The position numbers were made by a program, and so were the translations under genes. Under the pieces are notes generated by a model, which worked only from the letters and a program-made list of their open reading frames with translations, searched no databases and was not told the DNA's origin. Shown piece by piece: positions 47,821-57,314 of a stretch of DNA of 64,000 nt. The stretch's first letter is position 1. Each line of letters starts with the position of its first letter. The stretch lies in the NCBI GenBank assembly GCA_030141605.1, contig JAQGDQ010000365.1:106643-170642 (forward strand). Direction: 5' to 3'. Source of the stretch: Tubiluchus corallicola (taxonomy: Eukaryota > Priapulida > Priapulimorpha > Priapulimorphida > Tubiluchidae).

Positions 47821-50228
47821 TTTCTTATTACAGCACCTAATAATTTTTCAAATGTTGCTATTAACTCTTCCATTGTTTCACTTATCTGCTGATTTGTCAA
47901 TGTCTGCTTGTCATCTTGTAATGTAAAGTTTAGTGAATATGCTTTTTTATTTGCTCCTATTTCTTCTCCTTCGTAAAAATCAAAGATATTAATTTTTTTT
48001 AGGATAGCAAACTTTTTTTTATCTACTATTTCTTTTACTTGTTGAAATGTTATTTTCTTATCTACTACTAATGATATATCTCTTCTTACCTCTGGATATT
48101 TGGGTATTTCTTTATATAATACTTTCTGCTTTATATTCATCAATAATTCATAATTCATTTCTCCATAAAACACATTTTGTGATATTTCTGTTAGCTGTGT
48201 TACGTTTTTTTGCAACAAACCAAGCTGTGCTACCAACAAATTATTTACTGTTATATTTAATCCATATTGAAAAATAGTATTACTAAATTTTTGCACTTCA
48301 TAATCTTTTACAATAAATGCTTTTATTAATAAATGAACGGCAGCATAAAAGTCATGAAAAGAAAGGGGTGTCGGTTTTGTCATCCAATTTTCTTTTTCTT
48401 TATTTCCTGTTGCCCACAATCCTAATACCTTTTTTTCTTTATATTTGTTTGCTACTTTTGAGTATATTTTTCCAAACTCAAAAAATTTAAGTTCTTTTTG
48501 TTTCCTATTAATATTATATGCTATTGTTTCCAATCCTGAAAAGAGCAAGGATTGCCGCATTACTGCTAAATCTTCACTAAGTTTATTGAATATTTCAACA
48601 TTATCATTAGAGTTAAACGCTTTTTGATTGTCTGTATAAAATTGTTTGGTCAAAGAATTTGTAACTATTTCATAGTAGCCGTTGGCAACTAATAATTCTG
48701 AGGCTTGCATTTGTAGTTTATCAATATCTTTGGCAGGAAAGTTTGCTAAATAGTTACTTGATAATATATCAGACAACTCTATATTATCATAGCCGTAGAT
48801 TCTTAAAATTTCTTCTATAATGTCTACCTCTCTTGTTACGTCTACTCTATATGGTGGAACTAAAACCGTTACTTGTTTATCATTTTCTTTAATTATTTTC
48901 ATTTCCAAATTTTTCAGAGTAGTCTTGATTTCTTCTTTATCTATTTTTACTCCTATCAATTTGTCTACATTCTTATAATTTATTGTTACTTCAAAATCTT
49001 TTATCTTTTTAGGATAGATATCTATTACATCAGATGATATTTCTCCTCCTGTCAACTCCTTTATAAGCAATGCTGCTCTCTTCAAAGCATATACTGTAAT
49101 ATTGGGATCTGTTCCTCTTTCATATCTAAAGGCAGCATCTGTTTTCAAGTCATGATGCAGCGACGTGTTTCTAATATATTGAGGGGAAAAATAGGCGCTT
49201 TCAAGAAAAATATTTTGAGTTTCTGGTTTTACTCCTGATTTATCTCCACCAAAAACTCCTGCTATACACATGCTCTCTTTTTCATTGCATATCATCAAGT
49301 CTTTGGCAGTGAGTGCGTATTCCTTTTTGTCAAGAGCAACAAAAGGTGTGCGGTCAGGAAGTGTTTTTACGATTACTTTTCTGCCTATTATCTTATCAGC
49401 GTCAAAAGGATGAAGCGGTTGTCCCATTTCATGCAACACAAAATTAGTAGCATCTACTACGTTGTTAATTGGTTCAAGGGATATGGAGCGCAATTTTTGT
49501 TTAAGCCATTCGGGAGACTCTTTTATTTCTACATTGGTAATTACAACACCTGAATAGCGTGGGCAGGCTTCTTGATTCTCTACTACTATATCTATATTAT
49601 AGCTCTGGTTTTCGACATAAAAATTTGATACATCTGGCAAAGTAAGCTCTTTTTTCAATAATGCTTTCAAATCCCTTGCTACTCCTATATGTGAAATGGC
49701 ATCTGCTCTATTAGGTGTTATTCCTATCTCTAACACCTCATCCGTTTGTATATTAAAATATGTTGATGCAGGGGTGCCGTTAGGCAAATCTGTGTCCAAC
49801 ACCATTATTCCATCATGCACATTACTTATACCTATTTCGTCTTCTGCACAAATCATTCCTTCTGATACTTCTCCGCGTATTTTCGTTTTTTTTATTTTAA
49901 ACTCTTGTTTGTCAAAAGTGCACAATGTTGCTCCAACTGTTGCCACAACTACTTTTTGTCTTTCTGCTATATTTGAAGCCCCACATACTATTGGCTTAAT
50001 GTTTCCATTTCCTATGTCAACCTCAGTAAGTTGCAGTCTGTCTGCATTGGGGTGGGGAGTTATCTTTAATATCTCTCCTATCACAACACCTTTTAGTCCT
50101 CCTTTTACCTGCTCTGCTTTTTCTATGCCTTCTACTTCAAGTCCCAACATAGTGAGCATATTCGCCGTTTCTTCTGCTGTTTTGTCTAATGCAATATATT
50201 TTTTTAACCAGTTATATGAGATCTTCAT
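47817..50228 (-). CDS. pheT: Phenylalanine-tRNA ligase beta subunit
   Basis: 803 residues. The N-terminal tRNA-binding domain (IGEILKITPHPNADRLQLTEVDIG), the B3/B4 editing region, the B5 domain, the catalytic-like core with RTSLHHDLKTDAAFRYERGTDP, and the C-terminal anticodon-binding FDX-ACB domain (RRDISLVVDKKITFQQV) are all visible. It pairs with PheS, not in the window. TAAATTTG at 50271-50278 on the minus strand could be the -7 promoter element. Confidence 0.96.
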   Translation of the reverse strand: MKISYNWLKKYIALDKTAEETANMLTMLGLEVEGIEKAEQVKGGLKGVVIGEILKITPHPNADRLQLTEVDIGNGNIKPIVCGASNIAERQKVVVATVGATLCTFDKQEFKIKKTKIRGEVSEGMICAEDEIGISNVHDGIMVLDTDLPNGTPASTYFNIQTDEVLEIGITPNRADAISHIGVARDLKALLKKELTLPDVSNFYVENQSYNIDIVVENQEACPRYSGVVITNVEIKESPEWLKQKLRSISLEPINNVVDATNFVLHEMGQPLHPFDADKIIGRKVIVKTLPDRTPFVALDKKEYALTAKDLMICNEKESMCIAGVFGGDKSGVKPETQNIFLESAYFSPQYIRNTSLHHDLKTDAAFRYERGTDPNITVYALKRAALLIKELTGGEISSDVIDIYPKKIKDFEVTINYKNVDKLIGVKIDKEEIKTTLKNLEMKIIKENDKQVTVLVPPYRVDVTREVDIIEEILRIYGYDNIELSDILSSNYLANFPAKDIDKLQMQASELLVANGYYEIVTNSLTKQFYTDNQKAFNSNDNVEIFNKLSEDLAVMRQSLLFSGLETIAYNINRKQKELKFFEFGKIYSKVANKYKEKKVLGLWATGNKEKENWMTKPTPLSFHDFYAAVHLLIKAFIVKDYEVQKFSNTIFQYGLNITVNNLLVAQLGLLQKNVTQLTEISQNVFYGEMNYELLMNIKQKVLYKEIPKYPEVRRDISLVVDKKITFQQVKEIVDKKKFAILKKINIFDFYEGEEIGANKKAYSLNFTLQDDKQTLTNQQISETMEELIATFEKLLGAVIRK

Positions 50229-50731
50229 TGTCTTGTAGCTTTGTGCTGTGGGTTAGGAAAATCAATTTTACAAATTTAAATTTTTATTTTTGTTTTTTCG
50301 GCTTCTCTATAAAATTTATTATATAAATTAATACAAGGCAATACAACCATCTTGCAGAAAATTTTTGCGTTGCCAAAATACGTTCTTTATAAATAAATTC
50401 ATGTCCGCTTTTTTCATTTTATCCCTTATCATTAGTGGGACTTACCGACAAATCATCTCCCTCAATAAAAAAAGATGGTTAGGTAACGCATAATAAATAA
50501 TCAATAGAAGATATGAGGAGTAGATTATTATAGACCAATGGGTCAGTTATGCCCGCTGGTTGTCGTGAACACAGAAAGCAATTTTGTTAATAAAAGAAGG
50601 GTTAAAGTACTTAGTGGTCAGATTTTGGGCACAAATAGTATTGAGGAAAATAGTTAAAACAATCTATCTATTACTACAAGTATTTTCTGCAATGACTGTG
50701 TAGAGTACTGATGAGGTAAAGTTGTTTGCTG
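50229..50731. other. Intergenic stretch before pheT
   Basis: AT-rich, 503 bp. Apart from the possible pheT -7 element at 50271-50278, I see no gene, RNA or repeat in it. Confidence 0.6.
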
Positions 50732-51328
50732 TTAAAAGGGCAATATGCTCTCTAATAAATCTTCTTTTTTCAAAATATGTATTATAGTTAAGGCAACACC
50801 CAAAGTAATAACACTAATAGAAAAGCCCCAAACAGCTATTTTACGTGTTTTGATATTAAAGGCGTACGCCTCTCTAAGTATTTTAACTTCTAATTCAGCT
50901 CTTTTCTCCAATGCTTTTTTCACTTCTTGCCGAATTTTCTCTTTTATCTTATATCCCCCATCATCAATAAATTCTATTCCTTGTGTGGTAATTTTAAAAC
51001 GTGCAAGTATGTTTCCCGCAACCCATGTTATTTTAATATAGCCGTCGTTTTCTAGCTTGATTAAAAGTTTTTCTATATACTCTTTTCTTTCATTAATTTC
51101 AGGCACATCTTCGGCTTTACTTTTTTCTTCATTTTCTATCTGCTCATCGTCTGGTTTTTGTGTTCGTTCGATTACATTTTGCACAAGTACATTAGAAGAA
51201 ATAGGCTTTTTGTCTCCTAATTGAAGGTTAAACACAACATCATTTAGAGTTAATTCTCCCCAAGGATATTTTTGTCTATTCTCTTTGGTAAACTTTAATA
51301 AGCTATCTAATTCTATAATACTATACAT
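50732..51328 (-). CDS. Hypothetical protein with one C-terminal membrane helix
   Basis: 198 residues. A middle part (about 80-125: KLLIKLENDGYIKITWVAGNILARFKITTQGIEFIDDGG) looks like a winged-helix wing, followed by a charged helix and a single transmembrane segment (about 165-187). No family recognised. It follows the EI24 gene by 4 bp on the same strand, so they are likely one operon. Confidence 0.6.
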   Translation of the reverse strand: MYSIIELDSLLKFTKENRQKYPWGELTLNDVVFNLQLGDKKPISSNVLVQNVIERTQKPDDEQIENEEKSKAEDVPEINERKEYIEKLLIKLENDGYIKITWVAGNILARFKITTQGIEFIDDGGYKIKEKIRQEVKKALEKRAELEVKILREAYAFNIKTRKIAVWGFSISVITLGVALTIIHILKKEDLLESILPF

Positions 51329-51332
51329 TTTA

Positions 51333-52109
51333 TTATTGTTTTTCTACGTTTAATGCTTCGTTTTTTTGTTCTATTTCTTGTATAGCCAATGCACCTGCTA
51401 TAAGTGAAACAATGGGAGCAAATAAAATACCTATCACAGGAATAAGCAACATCAAATTAAATGCTGTGCCATTGCCTAAGGCTAAGCCTTTGTGGGCATT
51501 GATATAATATTTACTTTTGCTATAATTTAAATTTAGTGCTTCATTTCTATAATCAAGTATAGAAAAGCCATAAAAATAGCTTTCAATAATAAAAAGCAAT
51601 ATTGGCACAAGTATAACTAAAAGAGGAAGATGAAAAGCAACAAAAATAACAATTGCAGATAAAAGAAGTTCAAAGAATAAATTTCTTAATACCATTCGGA
51701 TACTTCTAATAATGTCATTGAAAAAAACTTTTATTGTCAATGGCTTTTTATTGCCTGTCAATATGTATTGAACTTTCTCAGATATGTATGATAAAAAGGG
51801 AGAAATTAATATAAGCATAGCATAGCGATAGATCTTAGCATACACTATTATTAAAGAAAGATTCAAAATAAATTGTATAACAAGGCTTAATATTTTTTTT
51901 GTCTCTTCTTGTGATAACCCTAGCCACTTAATAAAATAGTTTTTTAACTCAGAAGAAGTTGCATAGACAACCCACAACATTGCTACAGAAAGAACTAAAT
52001 TGAAAACAAAAGGAAAAATAGCTACTGCCCACAACCTATGTTGTTTTATAAATGAAATGACATGGAAATAGCTTTTAATCCCTACTAAAAACTCTTTAAT
52101 TAGTTTCAT
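51333..52109 (-). CDS. EI24-domain (CysZ-like) membrane protein
   Basis: 258 residues with four to six hydrophobic segments. The EI24 pattern is seen: PLLVILVPILLFIIESYFYGFSILDYRNEALNLNYSKSKYYINAHKGLALGNG, then a final pair of helices with LIPVIGILFAPIVSLIAGALA. CysZ imports sulfate in enterobacteria; for Bacteroidota members the substrate is unproved. Lies 11 bp after fabD on the same strand. Confidence 0.82.
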   Translation of the reverse strand: MKLIKEFLVGIKSYFHVISFIKQHRLWAVAIFPFVFNLVLSVAMLWVVYATSSELKNYFIKWLGLSQEETKKILSLVIQFILNLSLIIVYAKIYRYAMLILISPFLSYISEKVQYILTGNKKPLTIKVFFNDIIRSIRMVLRNLFFELLLSAIVIFVAFHLPLLVILVPILLFIIESYFYGFSILDYRNEALNLNYSKSKYYINAHKGLALGNGTAFNLMLLIPVIGILFAPIVSLIAGALAIQEIEQKNEALNVEKQ

Positions 52110-52120
52110 CAGATATACAT

Positions 52121-52996
52121 TTAAAGATGTTCAATTTCTGCCGTGGATTCAATTTTTTTGACCAACCCTTGCAAAACTTTGCCAGGGCCACATTCTATAA
52201 ATTTTGTAGCTCCATCCTTTATCATTTGCTGTACAGACTGCGTCCACCGCACTGCTCCCGTAAGTTGTCCAATAAGATTATTTTTTATCTCTTCAATATT
52301 TGTAGAAGGCTTTGCTGTGAGATTTTGATAAATAGGACAAGGAGGTTGATTAAAAGATGTGTTGAGGATAGCTTTCTTTAAATGCTCTTCTGCCGATTTC
52401 ATAAGTGGTGAGTGAAAAGCTCCGCTCACAGGAAGGGGAAGAGCTCTTCTTGCTCCCATGGCTTTCAATTGATCACATGCTATTGCTATGCCTTCTTGCG
52501 TGCCTGAAATAACTATCTGTTTAGGGCAGTTATAATTAGCGGGAACAACAACAGGCGAAATATCAGTACACGTTTTTTTAACCACATCATCATCTAGTCC
52601 TAAAATAGCCGCCATGCTTGAGGGATTCTCTTCACATGCTTGTTGCATAGCATTTGCTCTTGCTGCCACAAGTTTCAATCCGTCGCTAAAATTGATAACT
52701 CCACAAGCTGTTAATGCAGAAAACTCCCCTAAAGAGTGCCCCGCAACCATATCTGGAGCAAAATCTTCTGTAATACGGGCAAGAATGACAGAGTGCAAAA
52801 AAATGGCAGGTTGAGTAACTTTAGTCTGTTTCAATTGATCCTCTGTGCCTTCAAACATTATTTTTGTAATGTCAAATCCTAAAATATCATTGGCGTTGTC
52901 AAAAAGTATTTTGGCTTTTGATGAGCTTTCGTACAAATCTTTTCCCATGCCTGAAAATTGTGACCCTTGACCTGGAAATATATATGCTTTTTTCAT
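52121..52996 (-). CDS. fabD: Malonyl-CoA:ACP transacylase
   Basis: 291 residues. The FPGQGSQFSGMG start, active serine Ser88 in GHSLGE, the arginine in VAARANAMQ and His in SGAFHSPLM are all present. It loads malonyl onto acyl carrier protein for fatty-acid synthesis. A clear promoter lies upstream. Confidence 0.95.
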   Translation of the reverse strand: MKKAYIFPGQGSQFSGMGKDLYESSSKAKILFDNANDILGFDITKIMFEGTEDQLKQTKVTQPAIFLHSVILARITEDFAPDMVAGHSLGEFSALTACGVINFSDGLKLVAARANAMQQACEENPSSMAAILGLDDDVVKKTCTDISPVVVPANYNCPKQIVISGTQEGIAIACDQLKAMGARRALPLPVSGAFHSPLMKSAEEHLKKAILNTSFNQPPCPIYQNLTAKPSTNIEEIKNNLIGQLTGAVRWTQSVQQMIKDGATKFIECGPGKVLQGLVKKIESTAEIEHL

Positions 52997-53030
52997 AATT
53001 TTCTTTGTTATAGTTAAAATTTTATAACAA

Positions 53031-53062
53031 CAAATCTATAATATTATCATTGAAAAAGCAAA
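53031..53062 (-). promoter_or_regulatory. Candidate fabD promoter
   Basis: On the minus strand TTTG (53059-53062) and TAGATTTG (53031-53038) are 20 bp apart, an exact Bacteroidota -33/-7 arrangement, 35 bp before the fabD start. Confidence 0.65.
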
Positions 53063-53202
53063 AGAAAATAAATTAAGAAAAAATGTTAAAACGTAAACAT
53101 AGCTTTTTAGCATTTTTTCATATCAAATCTTTCTTTTAATCACGCATGCTGACTATCTTTCAAGGGGTGAGAAAATGATTATTTTTGTTCAAAAAAGTTG
53201 TT

Positions 53203-53736
53203 TTATTTATTTTTTATCTTTTTCTGTTCTGTATTTTGAATTAACTTTTCATATTTATCTTTCCATGCTTCAATTTCTTTTTCAAATTTTTGAACTTCAC
53301 TGGCGTGTAATTTTTGCATTTCTTTCATTTGTGTTTTAAGTTGTTCTTGCTCAGATAACGATTCTTTATAACTCTCCCATGTTACCATTTTGCCCTTAGA
53401 TATATTGTAAATAAAAGGTAAAAGAATGTTTTTATAGACATTGGCAAGCCATTGTGAAATAGCCAACAAAGCATAAGAAACTATTAACGTTGCAAATACT
53501 AAAACTACCACCAGCAATATTTCATACCAACCCAATGTTCTGTCTACTACATATTGCTCTATCCTCATTAACTTTTCGTTAAGTGTGGTGTCTTTATCAA
53601 AATAAAAAAGGATAAATAAAAACTCCCAATAGCGCACTAGTAACACAAGGGATAATGTTTTGAAAAAAGGGTTTTTAGCTTTTGTAGTGTCTTTAAATAG
53701 CGACGCTGTGCTACTCAATAATGTAATTGGAAACAT
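53203..53736 (-). CDS. Membrane protein with C-terminal coiled coil, unknown function
   Basis: 177 residues. Two hydrophobic segments (about 25-45 and 72-95) and a charged C-terminal coiled coil (125-170) rich in Gln, Glu and Lys. No family recognised. It lies 20 bp after the carbonic anhydrase gene on the same strand. Confidence 0.6.
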   Translation of the reverse strand: MFPITLLSSTASLFKDTTKAKNPFFKTLSLVLLVRYWEFLFILFYFDKDTTLNEKLMRIEQYVVDRTLGWYEILLVVVLVFATLIVSYALLAISQWLANVYKNILLPFIYNISKGKMVTWESYKESLSEQEQLKTQMKEMQKLHASEVQKFEKEIEAWKDKYEKLIQNTEQKKIKNK

Positions 53737-53756
53737 TGTTTTGTAGTGGTTTTATG

Positions 53757-54338
53757 TTATTTCGTTCTCAAAAATTCTACTTGTCCTGTTGTAAAATGAT
53801 AGTGTGCTGCCACTATTTTAGTTTTATTTTTTTTACATAACTCACTGATAACATGCGACTTATCAAGTATTCTGTCTGCTTGATAAAATGTATTTTTTAC
53901 AATTTTTTCATGTAAATCTTCTTCTTTCTTATCTTCCTTTAAGGCAACACGTATTTCACCAACCAAATCATTAAGGTTTTTGCCATAGTCTTGGTCTTTA
54001 GTCGCAGCAGTAACAGCACCGCATTTTTCATGTCCTAACACTACAATAAGAGGTGTTCCTAATTGAGTAACAGCATACTCTATTGAGGCAACAACATGAG
54101 TGTTGATTACGTTACCAGCAACTCTGCACACAAAAATTTCTCCTAAATAAGTGTCAAAAATTATTTCTGGTGCAACCCTACTATCGGCACACCCCACCAC
54201 CACAGCAAAAGGATTTTGTCCATGAACTAATTTTAATTTTTCTTGATGAAAATCAATCTGCTTTTTTACATTTTCTTCAAATCTTTTATTTCCTTTTTTT
54301 AAAGTATCAAGTGCTATATTCCAAGTAATTTTTTCCAT
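53757..54338 (-). CDS. Beta-class carbonic anhydrase
   Basis: 193 residues from the ATG at 54336-54338, the usual start point (MEKITWNIALD). An upstream ATG at 54419 is in frame and adds 27 hydrophobic residues; a membrane-directed form cannot be ruled out. Zinc ligands and dyad are Cys50, Asp52, Arg54 (CADSR), His103 and Cys106 (HEKCGA). It interconverts CO2 and bicarbonate, useful for carboxylating enzymes. Confidence 0.92.
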   Translation of the reverse strand: MEKITWNIALDTLKKGNKRFEENVKKQIDFHQEKLKLVHGQNPFAVVVGCADSRVAPEIIFDTYLGEIFVCRVAGNVINTHVVASIEYAVTQLGTPLIVVLGHEKCGAVTAATKDQDYGKNLNDLVGEIRVALKEDKKEEDLHEKIVKNTFYQADRILDKSHVISELCKKNKTKIVAAHYHFTTGQVEFLRTK

Positions 54339-54571
54339 AATTTTTTTGTTTTGTATTTGTTTTGTACAAAAATATAAAAATAAAAATAACAATGTAAATA
54401 TTGGCAAGGTTTTTGACATTTTAAATAATCATGAATTAAAGAGCTGTAAAAAGCAAAAGATATTAAGATTTAAATAAAGCATAACAGCATTTAATACGGT
54501 TGCCAGTTGTTATGCTTACTTTCATCTTGTAATACTAACTAACTATACTAAATTTATAAAGTTCAAAGGCA

Positions 54572-54608
54572 ACAATTAAAGAGCATATTACTTATGCTCT
54601 TTAATTGT
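54572..54608. terminator. 16-bp perfect hairpin between the carbonic anhydrase and DUF1080 genes
   Basis: ACAATTAAAGAGCATA pairs exactly with TATGCTCTTTAATTGT across a 5-nt loop. It lies 21 bp past the stop of the DUF1080 gene. The T-rich tail is better on the plus side, so it may act in both directions or as an RNA-end stabiliser. Confidence 0.65.
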
Positions 54609-54628
54609 TTTGTTTTAAAGTTATAGTA

Positions 54629-55966
54629 CTAGGGGTTTAGCTCTTTAATCTTTATGTTCTTAAAATGTACTGTGTCTCTGTGATCTTGCAAAAGAATACG
54701 CCCCTTGCTTAGTTTTCCAAAGTTTTTATGTTTTTTGAATTTACTATTAGCAACTGCCTTGTCAAATTTCTCATTATTTCTATCAAACTCTAAAATTTTC
54801 CTATCATTTAACCAGTGTTCTGTTTTACTTCCTTTTACTACTATTTTAGCTGTGTTCCACTTGCCTATAGCTTTTGGATATTTGTTTGTTGCCTCTAATA
54901 AGTCATAGAGAGAACCCAAACGTGTAAGAGGATTTTTGCCGTTTTCATGCTTTTCATCATCTAATATTTGGTACTCTAACCCTACAGCCCATCCTTTTTC
55001 AGCTCCTACATTCTCGCCAAATACCAAATATTTAATCCCGCTATTGGATCCTTCTGTAAGTTTAAAATCTGCAGATAACTCAAAGTTTGAATACTCTTTA
55101 TCTGTAACTATATCTCCTCCTTTGCCATGTACTGTCAAGATGCCGTTTTCAATAGTCCACTCGTTAGGGAACTCTTTGGATTTTTTTCCATGCCAACCAT
55201 TAGATGTTTTACCATCAAACAATAGTTTCCAATTTCCTTTTTTTTCATTTGCCGTCAATGTATTATCTGTGTTTTTAGCGGGTAGTTCTATTTTCTTAGC
55301 ATATTTTCTAGGATTATCTGTAATGATAGTAAGATTTTTCCAATATGCTTTAATACCATCTTTTTCTTTGTTATTTCCTACTCCATGCACTTGCAGCCCA
55401 ATAAATCCTGTTTCTGTTCTACTATCTACCAAATGTGCAGCAGGAACATCATTAATCCAAGTCTTTATCGTATCGCCCAATGCTTCTACTCTAATATGAT
55501 TCCATTCATTCTGTTTGAAAGCTTTTCTTGCAGGCTCGTTATTACTCAAATCATAAACCCATCCTCTCCTTGCTTCATCATATATTCCCGCTGTCCAAGC
55601 TCTCTCCGAAGGGTCTATTTCCACTTGATAGCCGTGTACTCTTTTATTATTATAACAAGGAAAACTGTTACTCCGTATTTGAACACCAGAATTAAGTTTT
55701 GGGTCTACCTTAAAATCGTATTCCAAAATGAAATCAGAATACTCCTTATCTGTACATAAAAATGTATTAGTAGTATTAAGTACAGTAGTTCCGACAATCA
55801 TGCCATCTACTACTTCATACTTTGCTTTACCATTTTTTTGATTCCAACCATTCAATGTTTTGCCGTCAAATAGTGGTTGTGATGAGTCACAACACGTACA
55901 TCCTGTAGTGTAAATTGTTATCAATGTAGCAATTGTTGCTAATAAAATATTTTTATTTGTTTTCAT
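54629..55966 (-). CDS. Lipoprotein with two DUF1080 (3-keto-disaccharide hydrolase-like) domains
   Basis: 445 residues from the ATG at 55966; an upstream Met at 56014 would precede the signal peptide by 16 residues. The lipobox is YTTG-C (Cys23). Two homologous concanavalin-like domains each begin with LFDGKTLNGW / LFDGKTSNGW (about 30-215 and 245-440), with NSGVQIRS and NSGIKYLV as equivalent segments. DUF1080 proteins act on glycosides, some as 3-keto-glucoside hydrolases. Exact substrate unknown. Confidence 0.88.
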   Translation of the reverse strand: MKTNKNILLATIATLITIYTTGCTCCDSSQPLFDGKTLNGWNQKNGKAKYEVVDGMIVGTTVLNTTNTFLCTDKEYSDFILEYDFKVDPKLNSGVQIRSNSFPCYNNKRVHGYQVEIDPSERAWTAGIYDEARRGWVYDLSNNEPARKAFKQNEWNHIRVEALGDTIKTWINDVPAAHLVDSRTETGFIGLQVHGVGNNKEKDGIKAYWKNLTIITDNPRKYAKKIELPAKNTDNTLTANEKKGNWKLLFDGKTSNGWHGKKSKEFPNEWTIENGILTVHGKGGDIVTDKEYSNFELSADFKLTEGSNSGIKYLVFGENVGAEKGWAVGLEYQILDDEKHENGKNPLTRLGSLYDLLEATNKYPKAIGKWNTAKIVVKGSKTEHWLNDRKILEFDRNNEKFDKAVANSKFKKHKNFGKLSKGRILLQDHRDTVHFKNIKIKELNP

Positions 55967-56054
55967 ATTTTTATTTTTTAAAGAGATAAATAAATGCAAT
56001 AATAAGACGTGCAATTTAAAAAAAGAAAATAAGAGTTACTACATTTATATAAAT

Positions 56055-56101
56055 AAATAGAACATAAAATGCTTTAAGATATAGCATTTTATGTTCTATT
56101 T
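56055..56101. terminator. 19-bp perfect hairpin after the thioredoxin pair
   Basis: AAATAGAACATAAAATGCT (56055-56073) and its exact complement (56083-56101) enclose a 9-nt loop, 27 bp past the redoxin stop on the minus strand. Probably the terminator of the two-gene redoxin operon. Confidence 0.7.
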
Positions 56102-56127
56102 ATATTTTGCTATTTATCAAATTAAAC

Positions 56128-56760
56128 CTACTGTAGCTTCCATTTGATGCTACAACCTATGGCTTTAGTGCTTGTTTCTTCAATGGGTTGATTATTTAAA
56201 ATAGCATTTATTGCCATTTCAACATATTTTTTATCAGCATTAACAGCATCTTTGTAGTTATTGTCTATAGCCCCTTTGTACCGCAATCTAAATTTTTCAT
56301 TTTCTTTAACCACCAAATATACTTCTGGTGTTTTTGTGGCTCCATACCTTTTAGCTATTTCCTGCATTTCATCAAACAGGTATGGAAAGGTAAATCCCTT
56401 TTCTTTTGCTCTTATTCTCATATTTTTGAAAGAGTCTCCAGGCTTTATAACTGGGTCGTTAGGATTTATGGCTATCACAGGAAATCCTTTAGGTTTAAAA
56501 ATTTTATCTAAATCTATTATTCTGTCCTCATATTTCACAGCATAGGGACATGAATTGCAAGTAAAGATAATTATATGCCCTTTTGCCTTTGTGTTGGAAG
56601 TCATAGAGACAAGCTTTCCATCAACATTTTTTAAGCTAAAATCATTCACATAGTCCCCTACATCATAGCCTTCTTTCGGGGTATGGCTAAAATTTGCAAA
56701 TAATAGAGCTACTAACATAAGCGCTAAAGCGCTTGATAATTTATTTGTTTTTCTCATCAT
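56128..56760 (-). CDS. Periplasmic thioredoxin-family (redoxin) protein
   Basis: 210 residues. A signal peptide (about 1-24) is followed by an AhpC/TSA-like fold with the redox pair Cys68-Asn-Ser-Cys71 (FTCNSCPYA) and TKTPEVYLV, the cis-proline segment. A third cysteine sits near the C-terminus (GCSIKW). Substrate unknown. It overlaps the end of the upstream TlpA-like gene by 20 bp, so they are co-expressed. Confidence 0.87.
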   Translation of the reverse strand: MMRKTNKLSSALALMLVALLFANFSHTPKEGYDVGDYVNDFSLKNVDGKLVSMTSNTKAKGHIIIFTCNSCPYAVKYEDRIIDLDKIFKPKGFPVIAINPNDPVIKPGDSFKNMRIRAKEKGFTFPYLFDEMQEIAKRYGATKTPEVYLVVKENEKFRLRYKGAIDNNYKDAVNADKKYVEMAINAILNNQPIEETSTKAIGCSIKWKLQ

Positions 56761-57286
56761 AATATTTAATTTGATTTAATAAGTTATTAAGTTGTTCTTC
56801 TGATAACTCTCCTTCATAAAACAATCTTTTGCTTGTTTTATGGTTTATTAATAAGGTGGCAGGTATTGCTCCTGACCATTTTGTATCTACTTTGTCTATC
56901 CAGCTATTGAAATCTACTTCATCTAATAATTTTACATTGCTTACCAATTCTCTTTTCTTTACAAAAGGTTCCACTTTCAATTTTAAATCATTTACATCAT
57001 CTAAACTTATTAAATACACCTTTAGTTGTTCTTTTTTGTATAATTTACTTATTTTTTCAAAATAAGGAATTTCCATAACGCATGGTCTGCACCAAGTCGC
57101 CCAAAAATTTATAATAGATATTTGTTCTGTGGTGTTTGTTTTTATAAGTTTTTCTAAATCAGAAAATTTAATGATTTCTATGTCATTATTACTTGATTTC
57201 TCTTCCTGCTTATTTATGTTCAAGACAAGGAAAGTAAAACACATTAAAATAAGCAAGGCTATTAGTATTTTATAAAAACTTTTCAT
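56741..57286 (-). CDS. TlpA-like membrane-anchored thioredoxin
   Basis: 181 residues. One N-terminal hydrophobic anchor (about 7-23), then a thioredoxin fold with active site Trp-Cys66-Arg-Pro-Cys69 (FWATWCRPC) and cis-Pro in AIPATLLI. It probably acts as a periplasmic thiol-disulfide oxidoreductase. The 20-bp overlap with the next redoxin gene indicates one operon and possibly a shared reduction pathway. Confidence 0.88.
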   Translation of the reverse strand: MKSFYKILIALLILMCFTFLVLNINKQEEKSSNNDIEIIKFSDLEKLIKTNTTEQISIINFWATWCRPCVMEIPYFEKISKLYKKEQLKVYLISLDDVNDLKLKVEPFVKKRELVSNVKLLDEVDFNSWIDKVDTKWSGAIPATLLINHKTSKRLFYEGELSEEQLNNLLNQIKYYDEKNK

Positions 57287-57314
57287 AGAGATATATTATG
57301 CTTTTATCATATTA

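Noticed and set aside
47744-50238. Plus-strand frames opposite pheT, including one of 180 residues at 49696
   Set aside because: They are antisense shadows of the well-conserved PheT protein.
53757-54419. Secreted form of the carbonic anhydrase from the upstream ATG at 54419
   Set aside because: The extra 27 residues end without a clear cleavage site, and the conserved family start is the inner Met, so the shorter form is preferred; the longer one remains possible.
54936-55759. Plus-strand frames opposite the DUF1080 gene (187 and 124 residues)
   Set aside because: Antisense to a clear two-domain lipoprotein; no independent coding signs.
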